A stretch of DNA of 64,000 nucleotides from assembly GCA_904395335.1 (NCBI GenBank), contig CAJFNR010000004.1, forward strand, positions 1 to 64,000, given 5' to 3'. The position numbers and the translations under genes were made by a program. This DNA is from Candidatus Avimonas narfae. GTDB taxonomy: Bacteria > Bacillota > Clostridia > Oscillospirales > Acutalibacteraceae. Shown one piece after another: positions 35,929 through 45,896 of this stretch. The notes below the pieces were generated by a model. It did not search any database. It was not told where the DNA came from and saw only the letters and a program-made list of their open reading frames with translations. Positions within the stretch are counted from its first letter, which is position 1; every line of letters starts with the position of its first letter.

Positions 35929-38778
35929 ATGACAAAGATCCGCCTATTGTCGCTTGTCTGCGCCTTGGCGATGTTGTTCACAGCCGTTCCAACAACGGTA
36001 TTGGCTGCATCGGATAACGAAGGAGCGGATTCTACGCAAGTGAGTGAATCCGGGCAGGAATCTCAGGAAACTGACGGAACCTCGTCGGAGGACGAGACAA
36101 CTGATGAATCTGTACCGGGCTATGATGAATATCTGAGCGCGAACGGAGAGGTGACCTATCCTTCGCAGGAAACTGTCCTTTCGCTTCAGGAGAACGAAGT
36201 CGGTGTCAATGCGGATCAGCCGTTGACACTGAATTTTGCTGTCTCTAAGGCAGGCTATTATCGGCTTTCCTTTGATTACAAATTTACGGAAAAGGGAAAC
36301 CGGAACGCCAAATATGTCGTTTCGATGGACGGCAGTGTTCCGTTTGAAGAGGCGGATAAGCTGTCGCTGTCACGGTTATGGACCAATGAAACGGAAATCA
36401 CCACAGATGATTTGGGCAACGATATCAACCCGCCTCAAGTAGAGGTGCTGGAGTGGCAGAATATCACGGTATACGATGCCACGGGGTATTACAGTGAGCC
36501 GCTGTATTTTTATTTGACAGAAGGAAATCATACGCTGAGCTTGCAGCTAAAAAACGGTGCCATTCAGGTACGTAACGTGGAGCTGGCATCGGCTCAGAAG
36601 CTGATCAGCTATGAAGAATATGAGTCGCAGAACAGTGATGTACCGAAATATGACGGGGATAATGTCCTGATTGAGGGCGAGGATGCGCTGTACAAATCAG
36701 AAATGTATTTGATTGCGCAGAACGATATGCAGAGCCCTCTGACAACCCCCTACAGCCCTTCGAAAATTAAGCTGAATGCCTTTGGCGGAGGCAACTGGAG
36801 TTCCGCCCATGAAAAGGTGACGTGGACCGTTGACGTTCCGGAGACGGCGCTTTATCGTCTTTCTTTCCGCTTTAAGCAAAACGCACAGGATGGTGTTCGT
36901 TCCTATCGGCGTTTGTATATTAACGGTGTGACGCCCTTTGCTGAAGCAGAAAAACTCAGCTTTGCATATGCCGACGGATGGCAGTCTTTAACGTTTGACT
37001 ATTATATTCTCCTGGAAGCCGGCGAAAATACTTTGACGCTGGAAGCGGTTCTGGGAGATTCAGCGGAAATATTGGGCCAGCTCCAGGATGCGGTTCTGGA
37101 AATGAACAATATTTACCGTAGCATTCTGATGGTGACCGGCAGTGTACCGGATGCGTATCGCGACTACAATCTGGATACCCAGATCCCGGATCTGATGGAT
37201 CGATTGAATGGCGTTATCGCTTTGATGAATTCCCTTTCGGATAATGTGTTGAACAATTATGGAGAAAGTAACTCCTTGGTGGCCCAGCTGGATACGACCA
37301 TTGCTCAAATTCAGAAGATGGCGGACAATCCTCGGGATATCGCTAAAAGTTTGACGGCATTTAAGAACAATATTTCTACCATAGGTTCTTATATCAGTAC
37401 TTTCCGCTCCCAGTCTCTGACAGTTGACTGTATGGAGCTGGTCGGTGAAAATGGAACGGCGCGCCGGGGCGACGCCAATTTCCTGGAGTCGATCCAGCAC
37501 AGTTTCCGTCGTTTTATTGCTTCTTTTACGGAAGATTATACGTCCCTGAGTGGCTCCAGTGGGGAAGGAACGACCTTGACCGTGTGGCTGCCGGCAGAAT
37601 CGGTAGGACGGGATCAGGCGAATGTTCTAAAGCGTCTGGTGACCAACGATTTTACCCCCAATTACGGGATCAATGTTAGTGTGGAATTGGTTCAGGGCGC
37701 CCTGATCGAATCCACGTTGGCCGGTAAAGGACCGGATATTGCGTTGACCCGCGCCGATACGGATCCGGTTAACCTGGCTATGCGTAATGCATTGGTCGAT
37801 TTGTCCGAATTTGATGACTTTGACAGCATAAAAGAATTGTTCCCCGACGGTGCTTTCATTCCCTTTGAGTATGAGGGTGGTACCTACGCCGTTCCGGAGA
37901 AAATGACTTTTGAGATGATGTTCTGCCGGACGGATATTTTGGATGAACTGGGCTTGGAGCCGCCAAAGACCTGGGATGAGATGATCAAGCTGGTTTATCC
38001 GGTGGTCAGCCGAAACAATATGGAAATTGGTATCGGAAACCTAACCAAGGTAGCTACCATGAACGCCTCCAACATCTTCACCAACCTGCTGTATCAAAAG
38101 GGTGGATCGGTTTATAACGAAGATTTGACGGCGACGGCATTGGATACACAGGTGGCGTTCGAAGCTTTTTCTGAAGCGGCCTCCATGTACCGCGACTATC
38201 TGTTCCCCACGGAATACAGTGATGTTAACCGGTTCCGTACGGGTGAAATGCCGATTCTGATTGCTCCCTATACTCAGTACAATCAGTACATGTATGCCTT
38301 GCCTGAACTGGAAGGTCTCTGGGAGATGTATCCCATTCCCGGTGTGGAAAAGGAAGACGGTACCATCGATATCAGTCAGGCGGTACAGGTCAACTCGGCC
38401 TTTATTTTCAAGAATTGTGACGATTTGGATGCTGCATGGACCTTCCTGAAATGGTGGATCAGCACGGATGTACAGGCCAACTTTGGTCTTGAAGTAGAAG
38501 CGGTGCTGGGGTCTGCCGGCCGGTACAATACGGCGAATGTGGAGGCTCTTCAGTTGCTTCCCTGGGAAGAGGAGCAGTTGGAGCCGATGAATACACAGAT
38601 TGCCAGCTCGGTATTTATTCCCCAGCTGCCCGGCAGCTATTTTACCTCCCGAGCCATCAACAGCGCTTTCGTTTCAACGGTTTCAAATGGAAAGAATGCG
38701 TCTCAGCAGATCCTTTATTGGAGTGAACAGATCAATGCGGAAATCACGCGTAAACGCGAAGAGTTCGGCATCGAATAA
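35929..38778 (+). CDS. Secreted carbohydrate-binding / solute-binding fusion protein
   Basis: The 949-residue protein has a signal peptide but no lipobox. Two beta-sandwich, CBM-like repeats follow (about 75-225 and 245-395, each with an AxYRLSF-type strand), then a helical stretch (about 400-535) and a family 1 type solute-binding domain (about 540-925). The latter shows TVWLPAESVG, GKGPDIALTRADTDPVN, LGLEPPKTWDEMI and AWTFLKWWISTDVQANFG. The C-terminus is soluble, so retention may rely on an uncleaved signal segment or partner binding. It begins the importer operon: the permease gene at 38793 starts 14 bases after its stop. Fusing glycan-binding modules to the receptor suggests it captures polymeric or surface-bound sugar before transport. 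Confidence 0.85.
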   Translation: MTKIRLLSLVCALAMLFTAVPTTVLAASDNEGADSTQVSESGQESQETDGTSSEDETTDESVPGYDEYLSANGEVTYPSQETVLSLQENEVGVNADQPLTLNFAVSKAGYYRLSFDYKFTEKGNRNAKYVVSMDGSVPFEEADKLSLSRLWTNETEITTDDLGNDINPPQVEVLEWQNITVYDATGYYSEPLYFYLTEGNHTLSLQLKNGAIQVRNVELASAQKLISYEEYESQNSDVPKYDGDNVLIEGEDALYKSEMYLIAQNDMQSPLTTPYSPSKIKLNAFGGGNWSSAHEKVTWTVDVPETALYRLSFRFKQNAQDGVRSYRRLYINGVTPFAEAEKLSFAYADGWQSLTFDYYILLEAGENTLTLEAVLGDSAEILGQLQDAVLEMNNIYRSILMVTGSVPDAYRDYNLDTQIPDLMDRLNGVIALMNSLSDNVLNNYGESNSLVAQLDTTIAQIQKMADNPRDIAKSLTAFKNNISTIGSYISTFRSQSLTVDCMELVGENGTARRGDANFLESIQHSFRRFIASFTEDYTSLSGSSGEGTTLTVWLPAESVGRDQANVLKRLVTNDFTPNYGINVSVELVQGALIESTLAGKGPDIALTRADTDPVNLAMRNALVDLSEFDDFDSIKELFPDGAFIPFEYEGGTYAVPEKMTFEMMFCRTDILDELGLEPPKTWDEMIKLVYPVVSRNNMEIGIGNLTKVATMNASNIFTNLLYQKGGSVYNEDLTATALDTQVAFEAFSEAASMYRDYLFPTEYSDVNRFRTGEMPILIAPYTQYNQYMYALPELEGLWEMYPIPGVEKEDGTIDISQAVQVNSAFIFKNCDDLDAAWTFLKWWISTDVQANFGLEVEAVLGSAGRYNTANVEALQLLPWEEEQLEPMNTQIASSVFIPQLPGSYFTSRAINSAFVSTVSNGKNASQQILYWSEQINAEITRKREEFGIE

Positions 38779-38792
38779 GAGGGGGTAGAATT

Positions 38793-39695
38793 GTGGCCAT
38801 TAAAAATGAGCATTCACTGGGAAGGAGAATGAGGAAGGGCGCTGTGTCCTATGCCATGTTGGCGCCGTTTATGATCTTCTTCATCTTGTTTACGGTCCTT
38901 CCTGTATTGGCGGCCATCGGTCTCAGCTTTACCAACTTCAACATGTTGGAAACGCCTGAATTTATCGGTCTCCAAAATTACCAGCGCTTGTTTGTCGGGG
39001 ATACGGTTTTTATTACGGCTATCAAAAACACCCTGATTTTTGCCGTAATCTGTGGTCCTGTCAGCTATCTTTTCGCCTTTTTCATGGCGTGGCTGATCAA
39101 TGAAATGCCTAAACAGTTGCGTGTCCTTCTGACCGTTATTTTCTATGCGCCTTCGGTCTCGGGCAATGTGTACTTCATCTGGACTTACCTGTTTTCGGGC
39201 GATTCCTACGGTCTGGTCAACGGTTGGCTGATGCAGTTGGGCCTTATACAGCAACCGGTTCTGTGGCTGACGAATCCCACGTACAATCTGACCATTATCA
39301 TTATCGTTCAGCTATGGCTTTCTTTGGGTGTCAGCTTCCTTTCCTTTATTGCCGGTTTGCAGGGCATTGATCCGTCTCAGTATGAGGCAGGTGCCATCGA
39401 CGGCATACGCAACCGTTTTCAGGAACTGTGGTACATCACCATCCCCAATATGAAGAGCATGATGCTGTTTGGCGCGGTTATGCAGATCGCTACCATTTTC
39501 GGCGTGGGCGACATCACCCAGAATCTGGGAGGCGGTTACAACTCCGTCAACTACTCTACGCTGACCATTTTGAACCATATTACCGACTATGGTACGGTTC
39601 GTTATGAGATGGGTTACGCTTGTTGTATCGCGGTGTTCCTGTTTGTGTTGATCGTGCTGTTTAAGAAGCTGGTCTTCCGACTCTTAAAATGGTAG
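38793..39695 (+). CDS. Sugar ABC transporter permease (pair 1, UgpA/MalF-type)
   Basis: The 300-residue protein has six membrane segments, with the first hydrophobic stretch near 25-45 (MLAPFMIFFILFTVLPVLAA). The cytoplasmic EAA loop (QYEAGAIDGIRNRFQELWYITIPNM, about 200-225) docks the ATPase. This is the CUT1-type permease pattern. The GTG start follows AGGGGGT after the fusion gene stop. It pairs with the 39716 permease, and together they form the channel for the 35929 receptor or another lipoprotein here. No ATP-binding gene is in the window, so a shared MsmK/UgpC-type ATPase elsewhere must energise it. Confidence 0.88.
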   Translation: MAIKNEHSLGRRMRKGAVSYAMLAPFMIFFILFTVLPVLAAIGLSFTNFNMLETPEFIGLQNYQRLFVGDTVFITAIKNTLIFAVICGPVSYLFAFFMAWLINEMPKQLRVLLTVIFYAPSVSGNVYFIWTYLFSGDSYGLVNGWLMQLGLIQQPVLWLTNPTYNLTIIIIVQLWLSLGVSFLSFIAGLQGIDPSQYEAGAIDGIRNRFQELWYITIPNMKSMMLFGAVMQIATIFGVGDITQNLGGGYNSVNYSTLTILNHITDYGTVRYEMGYACCIAVFLFVLIVLFKKLVFRLLKW

Positions 39696-39715
39696 AAAGG
39701 GAGGGGTGAGAAAAA

Positions 39716-40564
39716 ATGGCTTTAAGAAAACATAGGCGTTCCTTATTCGGCACCATTATGCTGGCGTTGGTTCTGATTATCTTTGCCTGCTTTATGGCGT
39801 TGCCTGTCATCTATACAATTGCATCTTCGCTCAAACCTCCCGAGGAATTCTTTATTTTTCCTCCGCGGATACTGGTTCAGTCCCCCACGCTGGATAACTT
39901 CAAGGCTCTGGCTTCCAACTTGGCGAGTTCGTGGGTTCCCTTTGAACGCTATTTGTTTAACAGTATCTATATGTCGGTGATATCGACGGTTGCTTATGTT
40001 ATTGTGGCGGCGCTGGCGGCTTATCCTCTGGCGAAGCACCAATTCCCCGGCAAAGCTGCGTTGAATTCCATGATCACCTTGGCCCTGATGTTTACCGCGG
40101 CGGTATTGTCTATTCCGCAGTACATTATCCTTTCCGTGCTGGGGTGGATCGATACGCCTCTGGCAGTTATGGCCCCGGCCATGGCATCGACAATGGGTGT
40201 TTTCCTTTGCGTACAGTTCTTGGAAACGCTTCCTTATTCCGTGTTGGAATCTGCGCGGATGGACGGCGCTGGCGAGTGGCGCGTATGGTGGAGCATTGTG
40301 GTGCCCAATATCCGTCCGGCGCTCTTTACCATGGTTATTTTCCAGTTCCAGGCGGCCTGGAATTCCACGGGTGCCAACGTCATTTACAATGAGGCGCTGA
40401 AAACACTGCCGGCAGCTATGACACAGATTGCTTCGGCCGGTATTGCCCGGGCAGGTGTCGGTTCCGCTTCCGCCTTCATTTTGATGATTCCGCCGGTTCT
40501 GGTCTTTATTTTGTCGCAGGCCAATGTTATGGAAACGATGGCTCATTCGGGCATTAAGGATTAA
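39716..40564 (+). CDS. Carbohydrate ABC transporter permease (pair 1, UgpE/MalG-type)
   Basis: The 282-residue protein is the second half of permease pair 1, with a signal-anchor start, five further spans, and the EAA motif ESARMDGAGEWRVWWSIVVPNIRPAL near 176-201. The N-terminal AxPVIYTIASSLKPPEEFF region is typical of MalG-like subunits. It begins 20 bases after the 38793 stop, preceded by GGGAGGGG. The next gene starts 11 bases after its stop, so the operon continues unbroken. The substrate is unknown. Confidence 0.88.
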   Translation: MALRKHRRSLFGTIMLALVLIIFACFMALPVIYTIASSLKPPEEFFIFPPRILVQSPTLDNFKALASNLASSWVPFERYLFNSIYMSVISTVAYVIVAALAAYPLAKHQFPGKAALNSMITLALMFTAAVLSIPQYIILSVLGWIDTPLAVMAPAMASTMGVFLCVQFLETLPYSVLESARMDGAGEWRVWWSIVVPNIRPALFTMVIFQFQAAWNSTGANVIYNEALKTLPAAMTQIASAGIARAGVGSASAFILMIPPVLVFILSQANVMETMAHSGIKD

Positions 40565-40575
40565 GGGGTGTTATA

Positions 40576-42687
40576 GTGAAAAAATTAGTGACAGTCCTTG
40601 CCCTGATGACGGTTTTGGTGTCCGCGCTATGTTTCCCTGCCGCTGCCGAAGGTACCGGCAAGTCGTACGTGTACGATAACTATGGAAATGCGATGGCGAT
40701 ACCGGATCCGTATTCTGTCAAGGAATCAATTACCGACCTGAATCTGAATCTGGCTTATGATATGGTTGTACAAGGGGACTACCTGTACATTTTGGACCGT
40801 ACCCCCATTGCAGGGATGGACAATACCTATCAGGCGCACATTGTCGTTCTCAACCGGGATTATGAGCTGGTGAGAGAGCTGACCTTCACCCAGGACGACG
40901 CCCCTTTCCAGTTCAAAGATCCGCGGGGAATCTGGGTGGACGAATACGGTACGATTTATATAGCGGACCGTGGTCCCGGCGACACGGCCGGACAGGTGGT
41001 ACTGGCGACCAATGATGGGGTTGTCACCAAGGTTTTCGGGAAGCCGGATTCCGAACTGATGTCCCAGAGCAGTTCGCAGTATTACCCGGTAAAGGTCTTG
41101 ACCGATGATTTGGGTATCATCTATATCATGGTCGAGAACGAATACCGCGGTATTGTTACCCTCGATCAGAATGGTGAGTTCCAAGGGTATTTCGGCAGCA
41201 ACAACGTCACACTCACCGGTGACGTGCTGATGACGCTCTTCTGGCGGAATTTTATGACGGAAGATCAGATTGCCCGTATGCAGCAGATTTTGCCGACGGA
41301 ATATACCAACTTTACCATCGATGATGACGGCTTTATTTATTGTTCACGCGGTGCTACCAATGACATGAATGAGCTGATCCGGAAAATTAACTGTAAGAGC
41401 AAGAATGTTCTGCAGTATACCGAGCGGTTCGGTGATGTTGGCTTAACTTCCGTCCGAGGACAGACTCAAAAAACGCGTTTTGCGGCCATTACGGTAGATG
41501 ACAAGGGCTTTATTACGACATTGGATACGACATGGAATCGCTTGTTCCAGTACACGTCCGAAGGCGAGATCATGTATATCTTCGGTGGTCAGGGGCAGCA
41601 GAACGGCACGTTCCGGAGTCCGGTGGATGTGGACAGCTGGGGCGACGATCTGATCGTTTTGGATCAGGCGTACGGAACGGTAACGGTGCTCGAGCCCACC
41701 ACCTTCGCTCAGAATGTCCGCGAAGGGCAGTATCTCTACAGTAAGGGCGACTATCAGGCGTCGCTGGAACCTTGGTATGCGGTAACCGATGAATGTATGA
41801 ATTATCTCTTCGGTTACAAAGGCATCGGGCAGGCCCTTTATATGCAGAAGGACTATGTGGGGGCCATGGAAAATTATAAGCTGGCGGGGGATCATGAGAA
41901 TTATTCCGCGGCGTTCCAGCTGTACCGTACCGAAGCCATGCAGGATATGTTTACACCCATTTTGATTGTGGTTGTTACATTGGTGGTGCTCTGGGCGGTA
42001 TACAAGATCCTGAAGCGTGTAGGGGTGCTTAAATCCCGTAAATTGGTCCTGGATGAATCGGGTAAAATCAAATATGTTTTCCATACCTTGTTCCATCCGA
42101 TAGAGGGCTATCAGGAGATGCGGTACAATAAGAAGTACTCCATGGCGATTGCCCTGGTGCTGATTTTCCTCTATTTCCTGACGGACGTCATCTCCTATTT
42201 GAATGGTGGCTTTATATTCGTGGACAACACGGATTTGAGCCGGTATAATATCGTCATCACTTTTGTGATGGATGTGGGAGTAATCGCCCTGTTTGCTTTG
42301 GCCAATTGGCTGATGTCTACCTTTTTTGAAGGAAAGGGACGGCTGAAAGAAACGTGGATATATCTTTGCTATGCCACGTTGCCGGTGACGTTCTACAATC
42401 TTCTGTATGTGCTTTTGTCCAATGTGTTGACTTTGGAAGAGGGCGTTTTCCTTACTTATATCAGCATCATTTTCCAGGGCTGGATGATTATTATGATGAT
42501 CTTCGCGCTACAGGGACTGCATATGTACAGCTTTAAGAGAAATATACTCTCCATCATCTGTACGATTTTGGCTATGCTGGTTGTGCTCTTTATCGTGTTC
42601 CTGATGTTTAACCTGTTCATCCAGTTCTTCTCCTTCATTGAGACAGTGGTTAAAGAAGTGATGTACAGAATGGTAGTAGGATTTTAG
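40576..42687 (+). CDS. NHL-repeat / Yip1-domain membrane protein
   Basis: This 703-residue protein has a signal peptide (cleavage near AAAEG) and an extracellular beta-propeller-like region (about 45-375). NHL-type repeats are visible: LYILDRTP, GIWVDEYGTIYIADRG, FTIDDDGFIYCSRG, ITVDDKGFITTLD. A short TPR-like helical stretch (about 385-450), a membrane anchor near 456-478 and a C-terminal Yip1-type membrane bundle (about 500-703) follow. The same architecture recurs next to sugar importers in gut Clostridia, but no function is known. I infer an importer-associated surface/membrane scaffold. The GTG start follows AAGGGGTGTTATA. DUF5696 follows 11 bases after its stop. Confidence 0.72.
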   Translation: MKKLVTVLALMTVLVSALCFPAAAEGTGKSYVYDNYGNAMAIPDPYSVKESITDLNLNLAYDMVVQGDYLYILDRTPIAGMDNTYQAHIVVLNRDYELVRELTFTQDDAPFQFKDPRGIWVDEYGTIYIADRGPGDTAGQVVLATNDGVVTKVFGKPDSELMSQSSSQYYPVKVLTDDLGIIYIMVENEYRGIVTLDQNGEFQGYFGSNNVTLTGDVLMTLFWRNFMTEDQIARMQQILPTEYTNFTIDDDGFIYCSRGATNDMNELIRKINCKSKNVLQYTERFGDVGLTSVRGQTQKTRFAAITVDDKGFITTLDTTWNRLFQYTSEGEIMYIFGGQGQQNGTFRSPVDVDSWGDDLIVLDQAYGTVTVLEPTTFAQNVREGQYLYSKGDYQASLEPWYAVTDECMNYLFGYKGIGQALYMQKDYVGAMENYKLAGDHENYSAAFQLYRTEAMQDMFTPILIVVVTLVVLWAVYKILKRVGVLKSRKLVLDESGKIKYVFHTLFHPIEGYQEMRYNKKYSMAIALVLIFLYFLTDVISYLNGGFIFVDNTDLSRYNIVITFVMDVGVIALFALANWLMSTFFEGKGRLKETWIYLCYATLPVTFYNLLYVLLSNVLTLEEGVFLTYISIIFQGWMIIMMIFALQGLHMYSFKRNILSIICTILAMLVVLFIVFLMFNLFIQFFSFIETVVKEVMYRMVVGF

Positions 42688-42698
42688 GAGGAATCACA

Positions 42699-44918
42699 TT
42701 GAAAAAGCGTGTAATTTCCCTCTTGCTTTCGGCAACGCTTCTGCTTTCTGTCTTCTCTGTCGCCAATGCTGCGGAAGGAGATACAGCTGATACGTCGGCT
42801 CCCCCAACGGCGGGGGAGCCGGTGCCGGTAGCGGATGGATTCCAGGAAATGGCATCCAACGACAACTTTGTCCTGTATTTTGATTCCCAAAACTGCTATG
42901 TTGCAGTGCAGGATAAACGAACCAACGCGATGTGGTATTCCAATCCGTTGATCGAGGATGATCCTTTGGCCAGCGGTATTGCGAACACCAATCTGAAATC
43001 CCAGCTAGGTATTACGTATACCAACCGGAATAAAACACAGATATCCGAGATGAACAGTTACGCTGGTTCTGTGGCAAAAGAAACATTTTCCAGCCAGAAG
43101 ATCACCGATGGTGTCCGTGTCGATTTCAACTTCAGCCAGCTGGGGATTACGATTCCCGTTACTTATGTCCTGGAAGAGGATGGATTGGCGGCCAGTGTTT
43201 TGGTCAATGAGATCACCGAAGGCGATAATCAGCTGATTACTGTCACCCTTCTGGAGTATTTCGGCGCGGGTTCTATGGAAGATGAGGGATATTTGTTTGT
43301 CCCGGATGGAAGCGGTGCCATCATCAATTTTAATAACGGCAAAACCAAGGTGGACGCCTATTCCAAAGAAGTGTACGGAGAGGATGTGTCCCGCCGGAAT
43401 TCCAACACGCCCATTACCTCCAGAACGCAGAAGATTTCTCTTCCGGTATACGGTTTGGTAAGCAATGGTTGTGGTTTCTTGGCGGAAATCACGGAAGGGG
43501 CGGCCGTTTCCGCCATCGAAGCCAGTGTGTCGGCGAAGACCTCCAGTTACAATACCATTTTCAGCACAATGACATATCGGATTTCCGATAGGCTTTCCAT
43601 GCGTGACCAGACGGATTCGACGTCTGACATTATTTATAACGGATTGAACCCGACCGCGTTGGAGAATTATACCGTCAAGTACCACTTCTTGGATTCGACA
43701 GCTGTTACGTACAGCGATTTGGCGAGCACTTATCGCACCATTCTCCAAGAGGAAGGGATGACCAAGACCAACAGCCTGGATAACCGGCTGTTTGTGGAGC
43801 TTTACGGCGGTGTAACGAAAACCAAGTCCTTCATTGGATTTTTGTATCAGGGGACCGAAAAGTTGACCACCTTTGAACAAGCGCAGTCTATCCTGACGGA
43901 TCTGAAGGGACAGGGTGTAAACAACATTACGGTTCTTTATGAGAACTATTCCGATGATTTCTTTAACCGAAACATCCAAGTGAATCTTGCTCCGTCAGGG
44001 TCTCTTGGTGGGAAAAACGGGATGCAGAATCTTTTGAATTATGCGTCTGAAGCAGGAATCGGTATATATCCGGCAGCCAACTTCACCACCTTGCCTACGG
44101 GCGGCAACGGCTTTTCCACTTTCTCCGATGTGGCGAACGCCGTTAATGTCAGTCCGGTGCTGGTGTATGACTATCTGCTGAACACCAACATGCGCGATAC
44201 TTCAAACAAGCCGACGTATTTGCTGGCTCCTTCCAAGTATACGGAAGCCGCGGATAAAATTTTGGCGGCGATGAGCAAATACAGCTATGAAAATCTCTAT
44301 TTCAATCAGGAAGCCTTGCAGCTGTACGGTGATTATTCTAAGGAAGGATATCAGCGTGAACGGGCGGAAGAGGCGTATGTTGAGGCCATGACGCGGCTGT
44401 CGGATGGCTATTCTTTGACAATGGCCAACCCCAATGCGTATTTGTATGCGTATGCAGATTACATTACCGATCTGCCACTGTCCAGCAGTGACAACGTTCT
44501 CTTCGATTACGACATTCCCTTTGTACAGATGGTTCTCAAGGGAACCAAGGGATATTCCGGCAACAGCATCAACATCAACGATATGTCTCAGGAAACGTTC
44601 CTGCGCCACATTGAATACGGTGCGGATTTGAAGTACACGTTGATTGAGGCGGAAACCACCGTGCTGATGAATACGGATTATACCGATTTGTATTCCGTCA
44701 CATACGACACATTCCGTGATCAGATTGTTGAACAGTACGGGGAATTGGAACAGGTTGGCAAGGAAATCGGGGACGCTTCCATCACTTCCCATGAACGCGA
44801 CGGCGAGGTAGCGGTGGTTCGTTATTCCAATGGTAAGACCGTTTATGTCAACTATGGCGATGAAGAGGTCACGGTAGACGGCGTGAGCATTCCTGCCATT
44901 GGCTATGTTGTCCATTAA
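42699..44918 (+). CDS. Secreted DUF5696 protein, possible glycoside hydrolase-like
   Basis: The 739-residue secreted protein has a signal peptide (cleavage near VANAAEG), an N-terminal beta-rich half (about 45-330) and a C-terminal half (about 350-680). The latter reads as a TIM-barrel-like fold (LKGQGVNNITVLYENYSDDFF, GIGIYPAANFTTLP, NLYFNQEALQLYGDY, FDYDIPFVQMVLKGTKGYSGNSINI). Motifs are weak and no catalytic pair is provable by eye; the family is known as DUF5696. Its recurrent neighbours are ABC sugar importers. A TTG start follows AGGAGG after the Yip1 gene. The pattern suggests an extracytoplasmic glycosidase or glycan-binding role, by inference. Confidence 0.78.
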   Translation: MKKRVISLLLSATLLLSVFSVANAAEGDTADTSAPPTAGEPVPVADGFQEMASNDNFVLYFDSQNCYVAVQDKRTNAMWYSNPLIEDDPLASGIANTNLKSQLGITYTNRNKTQISEMNSYAGSVAKETFSSQKITDGVRVDFNFSQLGITIPVTYVLEEDGLAASVLVNEITEGDNQLITVTLLEYFGAGSMEDEGYLFVPDGSGAIINFNNGKTKVDAYSKEVYGEDVSRRNSNTPITSRTQKISLPVYGLVSNGCGFLAEITEGAAVSAIEASVSAKTSSYNTIFSTMTYRISDRLSMRDQTDSTSDIIYNGLNPTALENYTVKYHFLDSTAVTYSDLASTYRTILQEEGMTKTNSLDNRLFVELYGGVTKTKSFIGFLYQGTEKLTTFEQAQSILTDLKGQGVNNITVLYENYSDDFFNRNIQVNLAPSGSLGGKNGMQNLLNYASEAGIGIYPAANFTTLPTGGNGFSTFSDVANAVNVSPVLVYDYLLNTNMRDTSNKPTYLLAPSKYTEAADKILAAMSKYSYENLYFNQEALQLYGDYSKEGYQRERAEEAYVEAMTRLSDGYSLTMANPNAYLYAYADYITDLPLSSSDNVLFDYDIPFVQMVLKGTKGYSGNSININDMSQETFLRHIEYGADLKYTLIEAETTVLMNTDYTDLYSVTYDTFRDQIVEQYGELEQVGKEIGDASITSHERDGEVAVVRYSNGKTVYVNYGDEEVTVDGVSIPAIGYVVH

Positions 44919-44931
44919 GGGGGAGTGAGGA

Positions 44932-45879
44932 ATGAAACAAAAGGCAGAAAAGGTACAGAAGGTGAAAGCGCCGAATCGGCGCCGGCCGATGTCCTTGGAA
45001 CGCAAGACAAAATGGGCGGGAATTATTTTTCTGATCCCGTGGATTCTTGGTACCTTGTATTTCTTTATCGTACCGTTCATCTCGGCCATTCGGTATTCGT
45101 TCAGCAACGTTATCCTCAGAGGTGACGGACTGCATATCACTTTTAACGGAGTGGAGAACTACAAATATATTTTCTTCACTGATGCGACTTATCTCCCCAA
45201 CGTGACCAGCAGCCTGCAGGATCTGGTGACGAGTGTGCCGATCATTGTGGTGTTTTCCCTGTTCGTTGCCATTATCCTGAATCAAAAGTTCCATGGCCGG
45301 ACGCTGGCGCGTGCGCTCTTCTTCCTTCCGGTGATCGTGGGTTCCAGTATGATTATTTCCATTCTGAACAACGACGTGTTTCGTTCGACCATGACCAGCA
45401 GCGGCGCCACTTCCATGTTCCAGACATCCGCGATTCAGTCCTTCCTGACAGAAAAGTTGGAGTTGCCCTCCAATATGGTTAACCTTTTTGCTTCTGTCAC
45501 CAGCCAGGTTTTTGACCTGTCCTGGCAGTCGGGCCTGCAGATTCTATTGTTCCTGAGTTCTTTGCAGTCCATTCCGGAAACCTATTACGAGGTGTGCTCC
45601 ATTGAAGGGGCAAACTCCTGGGATGCTTTCTGGAAGGTCACGATTCCGGTGTTGTCTCCTACCATTCTGATCGTGGCAATTTACACCATGATCGACAGCT
45701 TTACCGATATGAGCAACCCCATCATGTCCAACATCATGACGAAGTTCGGCAATCTGGAGTATGGTTGGGCGTCGGCCGGTGCGATGATTTACTTCCTGAT
45801 CATCATGGCAATTCTGGGTGCGCTGATGCTGCTCATCTACTTTATTAACCGGAGCCGTAACCGCGGCTATGAGAATTGA
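44932..45879 (+). CDS. Sugar ABC transporter permease (pair 2, UgpA/MalF-type)
   Basis: The 315-residue protein has a basic N-terminus ([18 protein letters not shown]), six membrane segments starting near 28-50, and the EAA loop [25 protein letters not shown] near 220-244. Compared with pair 1 it has an extra extracellular insert (about 145-185). It starts 13 bases after DUF5696, preceded by GGGGGAGTGAGG. The last base pairs abut the next permease gene, whose ATG lies 18 bases after the stop. The operon is thus 35929-46913, with two permease pairs. The partner lipoproteins are probably 34013, 49134 or 32221. The ligand is unknown. Confidence 0.88.
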   Translation: MKQKAEKVQKVKAPNRRRPMSLERKTKWAGIIFLIPWILGTLYFFIVPFISAIRYSFSNVILRGDGLHITFNGVENYKYIFFTDATYLPNVTSSLQDLVTSVPIIVVFSLFVAIILNQKFHGRTLARALFFLPVIVGSSMIISILNNDVFRSTMTSSGATSMFQTSAIQSFLTEKLELPSNMVNLFASVTSQVFDLSWQSGLQILLFLSSLQSIPETYYEVCSIEGANSWDAFWKVTIPVLSPTILIVAIYTMIDSFTDMSNPIMSNIMTKFGNLEYGWASAGAMIYFLIIMAILGALMLLIYFINRSRNRGYEN

Positions 45880-45896
45880 GAAAGGAGGGGCTGTCC

